Shown: positions 32,787 through 42,735, numbered from the stretch's first letter. The stretch is 45,386 nt of DNA from an uncultured Acetatifactor sp. (GCA_944384205.1 CALWSL010000022.1:1-45386), one strand, 5' to 3'. The notes: a model not told the origin generated them from the letters alone. Numbers and translations: made by a program.

Positions 32787-35700
32787 TTAATCGATTTTTT
32801 TACGGTTTTCAATAGGTTTTGTTACATATTTAACGTTTTCTTTGCCAAAAACGGAAAAGAGTTTTTCTTTCAGGTTCTCATCAGCGTTCACTTGCAGATT
32901 CGGCGGTAACACTTTCACGCCCTTCGGGTTTTTGATAAACACGACAACATTGTCGTTTCCGTCGGAATCCGCAATGGCTCGCAAAAGCTCCTGTTCCCTT
33001 TGCTGATACTCCCCAGGTGTCGCAAACTGTACCCAGATACCTTCCGGAAGACTTGTAACCTCTGAAGGCTTTTGCTGCCCGGCGCTGTATTTCCGCTGAC
33101 TGTTATAACTGCCGCTTCTTTCATAACGATTCCGAAATAATGTCTGTTCCTTCTCCGCTTCCTCAAAGCTTACTATCTGCTCACAAATCAGCTTGCCGTC
33201 CTTCTCCTCCTCCACGGAAATTCTTCCTTTGATAAATACCTTGGCGTCCTCCTGCAAAAGATTTCCGTATTTCTCGTAATCCCTGGGGAAAACCACAACT
33301 TCCACATTTCCCACCAGATCTTCCAGATTTAAAAACGCCATCACCTTGTCGTTTTTGGTATATTTTACCGTCTTTTCCGCAATCATGCCGCCCACCACTG
33401 CGCTCGCCTGATCCTGAACGCGCACGGTTCCCGTTTCCTCATCCAATGCAAAATCATTGGTGGTGTTCGTGATATGCTTCTGCCAAAGCTCCTGATATTC
33501 CTCCATCGGATGACCGCTGATGTAGATGCCAAGCACCTCCTTTTCAAAGGACAGCAGCATCTCCTTGGAATACTCGCCCACATCAGGCATACGGATATCA
33601 AATTCCTCCTTATCCTCCTCGGCTGCGATGTCAAACAGGGAAATCTGCCCTGCCAGATTGCTCTTTTTATCTTTGGTGATATGGTCTAATATCTGCACAT
33701 AGACACTCATAAACTGCTTTCTGGTGCCTCCCAGACTGTCCAGCGCTCCCGCCTTGATGAAGTTTTCGATGGCGCGTTTATTCATATCCTTGTCTGCCAT
33801 ACGGGTAATAAAATCATTCAAATTTGTAAAAGGTCCCCTCTCTCTCCGCTCCTGCACAATGCTTTCAATCATGGGACGTCCTACATTTTTAATCGCCGTC
33901 AGCGCATAGCGGATGCTGCCGCCTGACACGGAAAAGCCTGCCTCGCCCTGATTAATATCCGGCGGAAGCAGCTCAATCCCCATGCTGCGACAGGTTAAGA
34001 TGTACTCGGACACCTTCTTGGGATTGTCAATGACGGAGGTCAGAAGCGCCGCCATAAATTCCACGGGATAGTAATATTTCAGATAAGCGGTCTGATAGGA
34101 TACCACCGCATAACACGCCGCATGGGATTTGTTGAAGGCGTATTTCGCAAAATCCATCATATCATCATAAATCTGTCCCGCCGTCTGCTCGCTGATGCCG
34201 TTTGCTACGCAGCCCGGTACGCCCTCCGCTTCATTGCCGTATATAAAGTTGGCGCGTTCCTTTTCCATTACCGACTGCTTTTTCTTACTCATAGCACGAC
34301 GCACCAGATCGCTTCGTCCCAGCGTATAGCCGCCCAAATCGCGAACAATCTGCATTACCTGCTCCTGATAGACAATACAGCCGTAGGTAGGGGACAAAAT
34401 CGGCTCCAACTGGGGACAGGAATAGACTACATCTCCGTGATTGTTTTTCCCTTTAATATATTTGGGTATAAAGTCCATAGGCCCCGGACGATACAGGGAA
34501 ATCCCCGCAATAATATCCTCCAGATTCTGAGGCTTCAGCTCCTTCATGAAGTTCTTCATCCCGGCGCTTTCCAACTGGAACACGCCCTCCGTTTTTCCCG
34601 TACCGATGGAAGCTAAAACCTTCGGGTCGTTATAGTCGATATTGTCCACATCAATATGCTGTCCCGTCGTTTTTTCGATAAATTCTACCGCATCGTGAAT
34701 CACTGTCAGAGTACGCAGTCCCAGAAAATCCATCTTCAGCAATCCCAGCTCCTCCAAAGTGGTCATGGTAAACTGAGTGGTAATGGAACCGTCGGAGCCT
34801 CTGGAAAGAGGTACAAACTCATCCGCAGACTTCTGGCAGATAACCACGCCCGCCGCGTGCATGGAGGTATGTCGGGGCAAACCCTCCAGACGCTTGCACA
34901 TGTCAATTAAGTGGTGTACCTGCTCATCCTCCTGATAGAGCCTGCGAAACTCAGGATTTATCTCCAGCGCCCGGTCAATCGTGATATTCAGCTCATTCGG
35001 CACCATCTTTGCAATGGAATCCACAAAGGCATAGGGCAAATCCATCACCCGTCCCACATCGCGGATAACCCCCTTTGCCGCCAGCGTACCAAAAGTGACA
35101 ATCTGTACCACCTTGTCCGCGCCGTACTTTCTGCCAACATAATCGATAACCTCCTGCCTGCGTTCATAGCAGAAATCAATATCGATATCGGGCATGGATA
35201 CACGCTCCGGATTTAAGAAGCGCTCAAACAGCAGATTATATTTAATCGGGTCAATATTGGTAATCTTCAGGCAATAGGAAACAATGCTACCTGCCGCGGA
35301 ACCACGTCCCGGTCCTACCGAAATGCCGTTGCTTTTTGCATAATTAATAAAGTCCCAGACAATCAGAAAGTAATCCACATACCCCATAGTGCGGATGACG
35401 TCAAGCTCATAGGTCAGACGCTCCCGCAGGGTCTGTCCGGTGTCTCCTGCAGGCTTGTCACCGTCACCGTAACGCTCAATAAGTCCGTCATCACACAGTT
35501 TGTTGAGATACATCCAGGAATCATAGCCCTCCGGCACTTCATACTTGGGTAATTTCGTCACACCGAATTCAATTTCCACATTACAGCGATCCGCAATGCG
35601 CTGGGTATTCTCCACAGCCTCCCATGCGTAGGGAAACAATCCCTTCATTTCCTCCTCGCTTTTTACATAGTACTGACCGCCCTCATAGCGCATACGATCT

Positions 35701-36398
35701 TCGTCAGCCAGCTTTTTTCCGGTCTGTAAGCAAAGCAGAATATCATGGGAATCCGCATCCTGCGCATAGGTATAATGCACATCGTTCGTAACTACAAGCG
35801 GAATATCCAGCTCGCGGCTCATCTGCACCAGTTCCATGTTGACCATTTTCTGTTCCGCCATGCCGTGATCCTGCAGCTCCAGAAAATAATTGCCCTTGCC
35901 AAAACATTCCTCATACTTGCGGGCAGCTTTGCGCGCCTCCTCCTTAAATCCTTTTACAATATAGCGCTGTACCTCTCCCGCAAGACAGGCAGACAACGCA
36001 ATAATCCCTTCATGATAGCGGTTCAAAATCTCCATATCCACACGGGGCTTATAATAGTACCCTTCCGTAAAGCCCCGGCTGACAATTTTCATCAGATTCG
36101 CATAGCCGGTATTATTTTCCGCCAGAAGCACCAGATGGTAATATCTGTCCTCGCCACCCGTAAGTTCCTTGTCAAAGCGGGAATTGGGCGCCACATAGAC
36201 CTCACAGCCGAGAATAGGTTTGATTCCTTCTGCCTTCGCCGCGCGGTAGAAATCAATAACGCCGTACATGACACCATGGTCCGTGATGGCAGCGCTGTCC
36301 ATGCCCAGTTCCTTTACCCGGTGAACGTATTCTTTTATTTTGTTGGAACCGTCCAGCAGCGAATATTCGGTATGGACGTGAAGATGTGCAAATGCCAT
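32787..36398 (-). CDS. dnaE: DNA polymerase III alpha subunit, DnaE type
   Basis: This encodes 1203 residues. The PHP domain begins AHLHVHTEYSLLDGS (about 3-17) and contains TDHGVMYG. The polymerase palm has GPGRGSAAGS (about 362-371) and MPDIDIDFCYERR (about 402-414) with catalytic Asp residues. Thumb/fingers include YQEQVMQI and FNKSHAACYAVVSYQTAYLK. An OB-fold follows (about 985-1060), and a poorly conserved C-terminal extension. It is the DnaE-type replicative or lagging-strand enzyme of Firmicutes, distinct from PolC. AAAGGAG lies upstream of the ATG. Confidence 0.97.
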   Translation of the reverse strand: MAFAHLHVHTEYSLLDGSNKIKEYVHRVKELGMDSAAITDHGVMYGVIDFYRAAKAEGIKPILGCEVYVAPNSRFDKELTGGEDRYYHLVLLAENNTGYANLMKIVSRGFTEGYYYKPRVDMEILNRYHEGIIALSACLAGEVQRYIVKGFKEEARKAARKYEECFGKGNYFLELQDHGMAEQKMVNMELVQMSRELDIPLVVTNDVHYTYAQDADSHDILLCLQTGKKLADEDRMRYEGGQYYVKSEEEMKGLFPYAWEAVENTQRIADRCNVEIEFGVTKLPKYEVPEGYDSWMYLNKLCDDGLIERYGDGDKPAGDTGQTLRERLTYELDVIRTMGYVDYFLIVWDFINYAKSNGISVGPGRGSAAGSIVSYCLKITNIDPIKYNLLFERFLNPERVSMPDIDIDFCYERRQEVIDYVGRKYGADKVVQIVTFGTLAAKGVIRDVGRVMDLPYAFVDSIAKMVPNELNITIDRALEINPEFRRLYQEDEQVHHLIDMCKRLEGLPRHTSMHAAGVVICQKSADEFVPLSRGSDGSITTQFTMTTLEELGLLKMDFLGLRTLTVIHDAVEFIEKTTGQHIDVDNIDYNDPKVLASIGTGKTEGVFQLESAGMKNFMKELKPQNLEDIIAGISLYRPGPMDFIPKYIKGKNNHGDVVYSCPQLEPILSPTYGCIVYQEQVMQIVRDLGGYTLGRSDLVRRAMSKKKQSVMEKERANFIYGNEAEGVPGCVANGISEQTAGQIYDDMMDFAKYAFNKSHAACYAVVSYQTAYLKYYYPVEFMAALLTSVIDNPKKVSEYILTCRSMGIELLPPDINQGEAGFSVSGGSIRYALTAIKNVGRPMIESIVQERRERGPFTNLNDFITRMADKDMNKRAIENFIKAGALDSLGGTRKQFMSVYVQILDHITKDKKSNLAGQISLFDIAAEEDKEEFDIRMPDVGEYSKEMLLSFEKEVLGIYISGHPMEEYQELWQKHITNTTNDFALDEETGTVRVQDQASAVVGGMIAEKTVKYTKNDKVMAFLNLEDLVGNVEVVVFPRDYEKYGNLLQEDAKVFIKGRISVEEEKDGKLICEQIVSFEEAEKEQTLFRNRYERSGSYNSQRKYSAGQQKPSEVTSLPEGIWVQFATPGEYQQREQELLRAIADSDGNDNVVVFIKNPKGVKVLPPNLQVNADENLKEKLFSVFGKENVKYVTKPIENRKKID

Positions 36399-36450
36399 GC
36401 AGGTACTCCTTTTGTATTTTCAATCCTTTTTTTAAACTTCTATGAAGTCA

Positions 36451-36480
36451 ATTATACGTTAAGGTAAGCTTTCTGCGCAA
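36451..36480 (-). promoter_or_regulatory. Promoter upstream of dnaE
   Basis: On the - strand TTGCGC (36475-36480) and TATAAT (36451-36456) are 18 bases apart, about 52 bases before the dnaE start and just after the response regulator stop. Confidence 0.6.
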
Positions 36481-36493
36481 GTGTTATTGCTCG

Positions 36494-37114
36494 TTACTTA
36501 TTTTTATAATAAAATACCGCAAGCTGGGTTCTGTCCCTCAGCGCCAGCTTCTCCAGAATAGCGCTGATATAGTTGCGCACGGTTCCCTCGCTTAAAAACA
36601 GCTCCTCGGCAATCTCTTTGTTGCTCAATCCCTCAGCTACCAGTTCAATCAGCGCCTGCTCCTTTTCGTTCACATCATAACGGCTGTAGTCAAATTCCTC
36701 TTTCGACTGCATCAGCACAGGTATTTTCCCCACTACTTCGCCGCCGAACACACTCTGTCCGCCGCAGACTGCTTTCAGCGCCGGAACAATCCCCTCAAAA
36801 TCCTGCTTTAAAATGTATCCTTTAGCACCGATGCTTAATGCTTTCACAATATATTCATCATCGGAAAAGGTGGTTAAAAATAAAATCCTTGCCTCCGGAA
36901 ATTCTGCCAGGATATGCTCCGCCGCTTCCAGTCCGCTCATACCCTCCATGCGGATATCCATCAAAAGGACATCCGGCTTTTCTTCCTGATAAAGCGCAAT
37001 CGCTTCCGCGCCGTTATATCCCGTTCCCACCACGGCAATTCCCCCATCCGCCTCCAGAATGGTCTTTAAAGAAATCGCTACTAATTTATCATCATCCACT
37101 ACAATTACTCTCAT
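36494..37114 (-). CDS. NarL/LuxR-type response regulator
   Basis: This encodes 206 residues. The receiver domain (1-118) has DDD at residues 7-9, phospho-acceptor Asp53 in LLMDIRMEGMSG, Thr81-Thr82 and Lys103 in GYILKQD. The C-terminal LuxR HTH (about 143-203) has VNEKEQALIELVAEGLSNKEIAEELFLSEGTVRNYI in parts. It follows the histidine kinase gene by 16 bases. The partner ABC exporter operon is divergent, and a TGACA/TGTCA palindrome in front of it is the likely target. GAGGG precedes the ATG. Confidence 0.92.
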   Translation of the reverse strand: MRVIVVDDDKLVAISLKTILEADGGIAVVGTGYNGAEAIALYQEEKPDVLLMDIRMEGMSGLEAAEHILAEFPEARILFLTTFSDDEYIVKALSIGAKGYILKQDFEGIVPALKAVCGGQSVFGGEVVGKIPVLMQSKEEFDYSRYDVNEKEQALIELVAEGLSNKEIAEELFLSEGTVRNYISAILEKLALRDRTQLAVFYYKNK

Positions 37115-37130
37115 TTTCTTACCCTCTTTT

Positions 37131-38216
37131 TCATTTTTTTACGGAAATAAAGATTCGGAATCCCTTCTCGTGGGTAATATGTATGGTGCCGTCCAATGCC
37201 GCCACCCGTTCTCTCATATTCGCCAGACCGATTCCATCCTCTGCAATTTCATGTTTACAGGTACCGTTATCCCCGATGAAAAGCTGATAGAATCCGGGAT
37301 GCTCCCGCAGCACAATCTCTATGCTATCGGCATCTGAATGCTTCACCACATTGGACATGGCTTCCTTAATCGTTGTAATAAAACAATATTTTACATTCCG
37401 GGGCACTGCTCCCGACATATCGTAATCAACACGGATAGTATATTTTTCCTGCATGGTTCTCATAATTTCCTCCACCGCCTGACGCAAATCCACAGAATCA
37501 TCATGCAGATCATGCACGCTTTCGCGGATGCTGTTCATTGCCTGATTCAGCGTATCGTTAATTCCCACAAGCTGTTCATGCAGCGCTTCTTCGTTTTTAT
37601 AAACCGTCCCCAGCGCTCCCACCTGCAGAATGGACCGCGACAGCATATGCCCCACATTGTCATGTATCTCGCGGGCAATTCGGTTCCGCTCCCGCAGGGT
37701 CGCCAGATAAATTTCATAGTCCTGCTTCTCCCGCAGGCTCTTATTCTTTTCCCTCAGCGCCAGATTTAATTCCGTATCGGCGTCCCGCATCCGGATCATG
37801 TCCCGCTGCAGCTCCTCAACTCTGTTGGTTCTATGGGAAAGCAGCACGGCGAGCGCGCAAAGCACAAGCCATAAGAAAATTTCATTCCCCCGATATATCC
37901 CGGAAGCCAACACAACCAGAAACGGAAGCGCACAGGCGGCTGTCCGAAGAATCGGGCGCTGCAGCTCTTTCAAATACTGATACATATAATATAGAAGAAT
38001 CGGTAAAAAAAACACAAGCTCCGGCAGCAGAAAGCACATGATAAAAAAAGCGACGCCTACCGGCAGAAATTTTTTTCCCTCCGTAATGGAAACGCCAAGC
38101 GCCGCTGTCGTAAAGGCAAGTAAAAACACCAAAACCGGCGCCGTCGTATCCGCTTCCCCAAACACCAACGTCATTCCCAGCATCAGCAATATGATATTAT
38201 CTACGACTCTGTTCAT
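37131..38216 (-). CDS. Sensor histidine kinase (HisKA_3 type)
   Basis: This encodes 361 residues. Four or five hydrophobic segments fill about residues 5-125 (short or no extracellular domain), suggesting that it senses the membrane or its exporter. The dimerisation helix carries ERNRIAREIHDNVGHMLSRS with the phospho-accepting His near residue 184. The HATPase part has an N box (KEAMSNVVKHS) and GDNGTC, EDGIGLANMRERV. It pairs with the NarL-type regulator downstream. ATG 38216 has GGGGG about 9 bases upstream. An in-frame ATG at 38231 is poorer. Confidence 0.92.
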   Translation of the reverse strand: MNRVVDNIILLMLGMTLVFGEADTTAPVLVFLLAFTTAALGVSITEGKKFLPVGVAFFIMCFLLPELVFFLPILLYYMYQYLKELQRPILRTAACALPFLVVLASGIYRGNEIFLWLVLCALAVLLSHRTNRVEELQRDMIRMRDADTELNLALREKNKSLREKQDYEIYLATLRERNRIAREIHDNVGHMLSRSILQVGALGTVYKNEEALHEQLVGINDTLNQAMNSIRESVHDLHDDSVDLRQAVEEIMRTMQEKYTIRVDYDMSGAVPRNVKYCFITTIKEAMSNVVKHSDADSIEIVLREHPGFYQLFIGDNGTCKHEIAEDGIGLANMRERVAALDGTIHITHEKGFRIFISVKK

Positions 38217-38301
38217 AGACATTTCCCCCAATCTTTCTATTAATTAACATACCATTTCCGACGCTCAAACAATAGTCCTTTTTTTCAACTTTTCAAAATC
38301 G

Positions 38302-38313
38302 TGACATTTGTCA
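38302..38313. promoter_or_regulatory. TGACATTTGTCA palindrome, candidate response regulator site
   Basis: TGACA and TGTCA arms with a 2-base centre form a perfect palindrome in the divergent region between the kinase and ABC operons. It lies 48 bases before the -10 at 38361-38366, a position suited to activation by the NarL-type regulator. Confidence 0.5.
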
Positions 38314-38360
38314 TCCTGTTTTACTGACGCCGTTCACTTCCCTGTCATAAATTTTTTCTG

Positions 38361-38366
38361 TATACT
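38361..38366 (+). promoter_or_regulatory. -10 box of the ABC exporter operon
   Basis: TATACT at 38361-38366 is good, whereas the matching -35 (TTCCCT, 17 bases upstream) is poor. This is typical of a promoter that needs an activator. The ABC ATPase start follows at 38438 with AGGAGGG. Confidence 0.5.
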
Positions 38367-38437
38367 GTTATCATCAGGGGTTCCTGAAACGGCGCTTTTT
38401 TTTGCCGTCTCACCCGTCAAAAAATCAGGAGGGACAT

Positions 38438-39379
38438 ATGAGTACACCGATTATAAAAGTAGAAAATCTCGTAAAACGTTACCGCGAGCTGGTGGCGCTG
38501 GATCATTTTAATCTGGAGATTGCGGAAGGAGAAATCTTTGGTCTGCTGGGTCCCAACGGATCCGGCAAAACCACCACCATCAACTGCATTTTATCCCTGT
38601 TATCCTATGATAAAGGAACCATCCATGTCTTTGGAAAGGAAATGCACCCTGACAGCTATGATTTGAAACGCCGGATTGGTGTGGTGATGCAGAATGTGGC
38701 AGTATTCGAGGAGCTGACAGTCTATGAAAATATCGATTATTTCTGCGGGCTATACATTCGGGATAAAACGCTGCGCAGACAGTATGTAGAGGAAGCTATT
38801 GACTTTGTCGGTTTACATGAATTCCGCAAATTCTATCCGAAAAAGCTGTCAGGCGGACTTCTTCGGCGCCTGAATATTGCCTGCGGTATCGCTCACAAGC
38901 CAAAGCTTTTGTTTCTGGATGAGCCAACCGTTGCCGTAGACCCCCAGAGCCGCAATAAAATCCTGGAGGGAATTCAGGAGTTAAATAAGCAGGGCGTTAC
39001 CATTGTATACACCTCTCATTATATGGAGGAGGTAGAACAGATTTGTACCAGAATCGCCATCATGGATAAGGGAAAAAATCTGGCAATCGGCACCAAGGAG
39101 GAATTAAAGCGGATGATTAAGAAGAGTGAGATTATCTCCATTGAGATTCTGGATATCTCTGAGGAAGCCATTGCAGCGCTGAAAAACCTGCCCCACATAT
39201 ATGAGGTCACTTTTGAAAACAGACAGTTGCAGGTTCTTTGCAGCGGCGGCAGACACAATCTTCTCCGCGTCTTAAATTGCCTGCAATCAATGGATTTGTC
39301 CTTCGGGCGCGTTTACTCGGAGCTGCCGTCACTGAACGATGTTTTTCTGGAAATCACCGGAAAAGAATTAAGAGATTAG
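38438..39379 (+). CDS. ABC transporter ATP-binding protein (drug/lantibiotic exporter type)
   Basis: This encodes 313 residues. The nucleotide domain is complete: Walker A GPNGSGKTTT (about 40-49), Q-loop VMQN, signature LSGGLLRRLNIA (a variant of LSGGQ), Walker B LLFLDEPTVAVD and the switch His in TSHYMEE. A C-terminal DUF4162-like part (about 225-313) follows. It powers the two ABC-2 permeases encoded next. Its size and layout match exporters of drugs, lipids or peptides. The substrate is not evident. Confidence 0.94.
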   Translation: MSTPIIKVENLVKRYRELVALDHFNLEIAEGEIFGLLGPNGSGKTTTINCILSLLSYDKGTIHVFGKEMHPDSYDLKRRIGVVMQNVAVFEELTVYENIDYFCGLYIRDKTLRRQYVEEAIDFVGLHEFRKFYPKKLSGGLLRRLNIACGIAHKPKLLFLDEPTVAVDPQSRNKILEGIQELNKQGVTIVYTSHYMEEVEQICTRIAIMDKGKNLAIGTKEELKRMIKKSEIISIEILDISEEAIAALKNLPHIYEVTFENRQLQVLCSGGRHNLLRVLNCLQSMDLSFGRVYSELPSLNDVFLEITGKELRD

Positions 39380-39388
39380 GAGGCTGTC

Positions 39389-40537
39389 ATGTTCATTCAT
39401 ACCTTTCAATATACCTTAAAGCAGTTATTCCGGCAGAAGGGGGCGCTGTTCTGGAACCTGCTGTTTCCCATTGCGTTGGGAACTATGTTTTATATGGCTT
39501 TCAGCGGACTTTCCTCCGGTGAAACATTCCATGCCATTCCGGTGGCGGTGGTGCTTGCAGAAGATGACTCCGCAACCATGTTCAGGGAAGTAATTGATTC
39601 TCTGAACGAGCCCGGAGACGACAGATTTTTGGATGCGGTATACACCACCGAAGAGGAAGCGCTTTCTTTACTGGAAGCAAAGCAAATTACAGGCATTCTC
39701 TATGAAGGTTCCTCCGTCTCCCTTGCCGTATCTGCGGAGATGAGTTCTGCAACGTTGGAACAGAGCATTCTCTCCTGTTTTGTGGAAGAATACAATATGC
39801 AGTACGGCGCTATCAAAAAGATTGCAGCAAGCCACCCCGAAAATCTGGGGGCTGCCGCAGAAGCGCTGGCAAAAAATACTGCATACAACACGGAAACCAC
39901 CTACTGCGACGGGGACATGGACGAACAGATTACCTACTTTTTTAATCTGATTGCCATGAGCTGCCTGTTTGCCTCCACCGGCGGTATGCAGATTGCCATT
40001 AAGAATCAGGCGAATCTTTCTCCCCTGGGTGCAAGGAGATGTATTTCGCCCGTACCAAAAGAAATCTCCCTGTGCGCACTTCTGTGCGCAACCTTCCTGT
40101 ATCAGTATCTTTGCATTCTGGCAGGTTTATTTTATATGCGGTTCGGACTGGGCGTCAATTTCGGCAGCAGCATGGGATACATTCTTCTGACTGCTCTTCT
40201 GGGATGTCTCACCGGAGTCAGCTTCGGCTTCTGCATCGGCAGCATCGGACGCCTGAACGAAGGCATGAAATTTGGTATTCAGATGGCTGTAACCATGATT
40301 TGCTGCTTTTTAAGCGGCTTAATGGTCGGCAATATGCGTATTCTGATTGAACAGTACTGTCCCTGGTTCAATCGTATCAATCCCGCCGCCCTGATTTCCG
40401 ACAGCTTTTATTCACTGACGGTATATCAGTCCCACAGCAGATATTTTCAGAACAGCATTACGCTTGTCCTCATCTCGGCTGCTTTTTGTCTGTGCGGATT
40501 TCTTTTGACAAGGAGGAAAAAATATGCAGCTCTTTAA
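39389..40537 (+). CDS. ABC-2 type permease, first subunit
   Basis: This encodes 382 residues. One helix near the N-terminus (about 20-40) is followed by a large outside domain (about 45-170) and about five helices from 185 to 372, the ABC-2 membrane layout. It begins 9 bases after the ATPase stop with GGAGG before ATG. Its last 14 bases overlap the second permease gene, so the two are made together and likely form a heterodimer. Confidence 0.9.
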   Translation: MFIHTFQYTLKQLFRQKGALFWNLLFPIALGTMFYMAFSGLSSGETFHAIPVAVVLAEDDSATMFREVIDSLNEPGDDRFLDAVYTTEEEALSLLEAKQITGILYEGSSVSLAVSAEMSSATLEQSILSCFVEEYNMQYGAIKKIAASHPENLGAAAEALAKNTAYNTETTYCDGDMDEQITYFFNLIAMSCLFASTGGMQIAIKNQANLSPLGARRCISPVPKEISLCALLCATFLYQYLCILAGLFYMRFGLGVNFGSSMGYILLTALLGCLTGVSFGFCIGSIGRLNEGMKFGIQMAVTMICCFLSGLMVGNMRILIEQYCPWFNRINPAALISDSFYSLTVYQSHSRYFQNSITLVLISAAFCLCGFLLTRRKKYAAL

Positions 40538-41690
40538 AGCCTTTATGAAGGTGGCAAAAAAACGTCTGCCTTCCAGCATGATATACTTTGTGATTTATGG
40601 CGCCATTACCTTTCTCATGAGCGAATCCTACCAGTCAACGATGGATGCGAATTTCCAGTCCCGATCCCTGAACATATGCGTCATTGACGAGGATGGCTCG
40701 CAGGCAAGCAAAAGCCTTACCAATTATCTGGATTCCCTGCATGAACTGACGGAGCTGGAAAATGATCCGGAGGTTTTACAGGATTATCTTTATTACCGTT
40801 ATATCAGTTATGTGCTGACGATTCCGGCAGGCTTCGAGGAAAAACTGCTGGAGGGCGAAACAGACCATCTGCTTCTCAATGTAAAGGTGCCCGGCAGCAC
40901 CACCGGCGCATTTGTTGACCAACAGATTGACCTGTACCTCCGGACAATACAGATTTATCTGGCGGGCGGATACACGCTGGAAGCTGCCGTTCATGAAACG
41001 GACAGTTCCCTGGCGGAGGCGGTTCCTGTAAACAATCTCGTTTTTGAGACGGAAAGCCTCTCTACTCCAAAAAGCGTTTTCTTTTTTTACCGCTATCTGC
41101 CCTATATTTTCATAGTGCTTTTATTTGTCGGTCTGGCGCCGATTGTGGTCATTTTTAACAAAAAAGACCTGCGGGAACGTACCTTCTGTTCCTCCCTGCA
41201 CCTGAACAATCGCAATCTTCAGCTCGCATTAGGCTGTGTAGTCTATGCCCTTGTCGTATGGGCAGCATTCCTGCTGCTGGGGACGGCGGCATACGGGCGG
41301 GCAATGTTTACTGCAAACGCTCTTTATGCCATGCTGAACAGTTTCATTTTCCTGTTGATTTCAGCGGGACTGACCATGTTTATCAGTATTTTTACACCGA
41401 ATGACAATGTGGCAAATATGCTTGCCAACATTATCGGTCTGGGTATGTCCTTCCTCTGCGGCGTGTTTGTGGAGCCCTCTCTCCTGTCAGAAGGCGTGTT
41501 GAAAATCGCCAGATTTCTGCCTGCCTATTGGTATATCAAGGCGAATGACATGGCGAGCGGCTTGTCCACACAGGCGTTTGATATATCCCTTTATTGGGAG
41601 GCAATCGGCATTCAACTGCTGTTTGCTGTTGCCATTTTTGCGGCTGCACTTGCCGCTTCCAGGATCCGCAGGCAGCAGACAGCCTCATAG
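40524..41690 (+). CDS. ABC-2 type permease, second subunit
   Basis: This encodes 388 residues. It has an N-terminal helix (about 15-32), an external domain (about 40-180) with an FEEKLLEGE stretch typical of YhgE/ABC-2 proteins, and five to six helices over about 190-380. AGGAGG within the first permease gene sets its start. It ends the three-gene exporter operon. Confidence 0.9.
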   Translation: MQLFKAFMKVAKKRLPSSMIYFVIYGAITFLMSESYQSTMDANFQSRSLNICVIDEDGSQASKSLTNYLDSLHELTELENDPEVLQDYLYYRYISYVLTIPAGFEEKLLEGETDHLLLNVKVPGSTTGAFVDQQIDLYLRTIQIYLAGGYTLEAAVHETDSSLAEAVPVNNLVFETESLSTPKSVFFFYRYLPYIFIVLLFVGLAPIVVIFNKKDLRERTFCSSLHLNNRNLQLALGCVVYALVVWAAFLLLGTAAYGRAMFTANALYAMLNSFIFLLISAGLTMFISIFTPNDNVANMLANIIGLGMSFLCGVFVEPSLLSEGVLKIARFLPAYWYIKANDMASGLSTQAFDISLYWEAIGIQLLFAVAIFAAALAASRIRRQQTAS

Positions 41691-41711
41691 TATCGGATAA
41701 AACAGGTATCC

Positions 41712-41740
41712 TTGACACACCGGTAATTCCATATTATAAT
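41712..41740 (+). promoter_or_regulatory. Consensus promoter upstream of the degV-like gene
   Basis: TTGACA (41712-41717) and TATAAT (41735-41740), both perfect, are separated by 17 bases. The leader to ATG 41797 is about 50 bases. A second TATAAT at 41767-41772 has no good -35. Confidence 0.88.
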
Positions 41741-41796
41741 TATCTGAATTTCTTAAAATTTAGTTGTATAATTTTAGAAAAATAACGGAGGAACGT

Positions 41797-42681
41797 ATGG
41801 AACCAATCGGAGTCGTCACGGACAGTCACAGCTGCATTTCGCCAAGGCAGGCAGAAGAACTGGGCATCATGGTACTTCCCATGCCCTTTTACATTGATGG
41901 AGAATGCTTTTATGAAAATCTCACACTATCAAGGGAAGCCTTTTTTGCAAAACTGAACGCAAAAGCGGACGTCAGTACCTCGCAGCCCTCTCTCGGTGAT
42001 GTGATGCAGATTTGGGATACCGCGTTAACGAAATATGAAAAAATCCTTTATATGCCGCTCAGCAGCGGTCTCAGCGGTTCCTGCGCTGCCGCCGCCGCTT
42101 TAGCATCAAATGAACCTTACAGGGGACACGTCTTTGTTGTAGATCACGGGCGTGTGTCCACGCCCCTTCACCGCTTTATTCTGGATGCTCTGGAATTGAT
42201 ACAGGAGGGGTATTCCGCAGAGGAAATCAAAGAAATTTTAGAGCGTTCCCGCCAAGATATGGTTATCTATATTGCAGTGGATACATTGGAGCATTTAAAG
42301 CGGGGCGGAAGAATTTCTCCAACCACCGCTACTCTGGGCACTCTGTTGAACGTAAAGCCCGTACTGAAGTTAGAGGTAAGCACGCTGGATTCCTTTAAAA
42401 ACTGCCACGGCTTTAACAAAGCCAAAAAGGCAATGCTGGAGGCGATACAGCATGATTTGCAGACCACCTTCAAGGCGCAGGCAGATAAAGGAGAAATCTA
42501 TTTGTTAGCCGCCGGAAGCGCTGCAAAGGAAGTCACTGCGGAATGGATTCGGGAAATCCGGGCAGCCTTCCCCGGTATGGATGTAATGTATGATGATTTA
42601 ACGCTGGGTATTTCCTGCCATACCGGAGCCGGAGCGCTGGGCATCGGTCTTTCCTGCCGTCCCGAATGTCCAGCGAAATAA
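41797..42681 (+). CDS. DegV family fatty-acid-binding protein
   Basis: This encodes 294 residues. The DegV pattern is clear: GVVTDSHSCIS at the start, VSTSQPSLGDV, PLSSGLSGSC around the bound lipid head group, and a C-terminal GGRISPTTATLG. Proteins of this fold bind fatty acids, and FakB members supply them to the fatty acid kinase FakA. No fakA is seen here. GGAGG precedes ATG 41797. The gene is expressed from its own strong promoter. Confidence 0.92.
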   Translation: MEPIGVVTDSHSCISPRQAEELGIMVLPMPFYIDGECFYENLTLSREAFFAKLNAKADVSTSQPSLGDVMQIWDTALTKYEKILYMPLSSGLSGSCAAAAALASNEPYRGHVFVVDHGRVSTPLHRFILDALELIQEGYSAEEIKEILERSRQDMVIYIAVDTLEHLKRGGRISPTTATLGTLLNVKPVLKLEVSTLDSFKNCHGFNKAKKAMLEAIQHDLQTTFKAQADKGEIYLLAAGSAAKEVTAEWIREIRAAFPGMDVMYDDLTLGISCHTGAGALGIGLSCRPECPAK

Positions 42682-42698
42682 TATTTTTATTATATTGG

Positions 42699-42735
42699 GG
42701 AGTGCACGTATTTGTACGTGCACTCCGCTCTCATT
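42699..42735 (+). terminator. Terminator after degV
   Basis: GGAGTGCACGTA (42699-42710) pairs perfectly with TACGTGCACTCC (42715-42726) over TTTG. The tail is only partly T-rich (GCTCTCATTTTATT). It lies between convergent genes and could serve both. Confidence 0.75.

Noticed and set aside
36494-38216. Kinase and regulator as part of the dnaE transcription unit
   Set aside because: A promoter-like site precedes dnaE and the pair is functionally linked to the divergent ABC operon.
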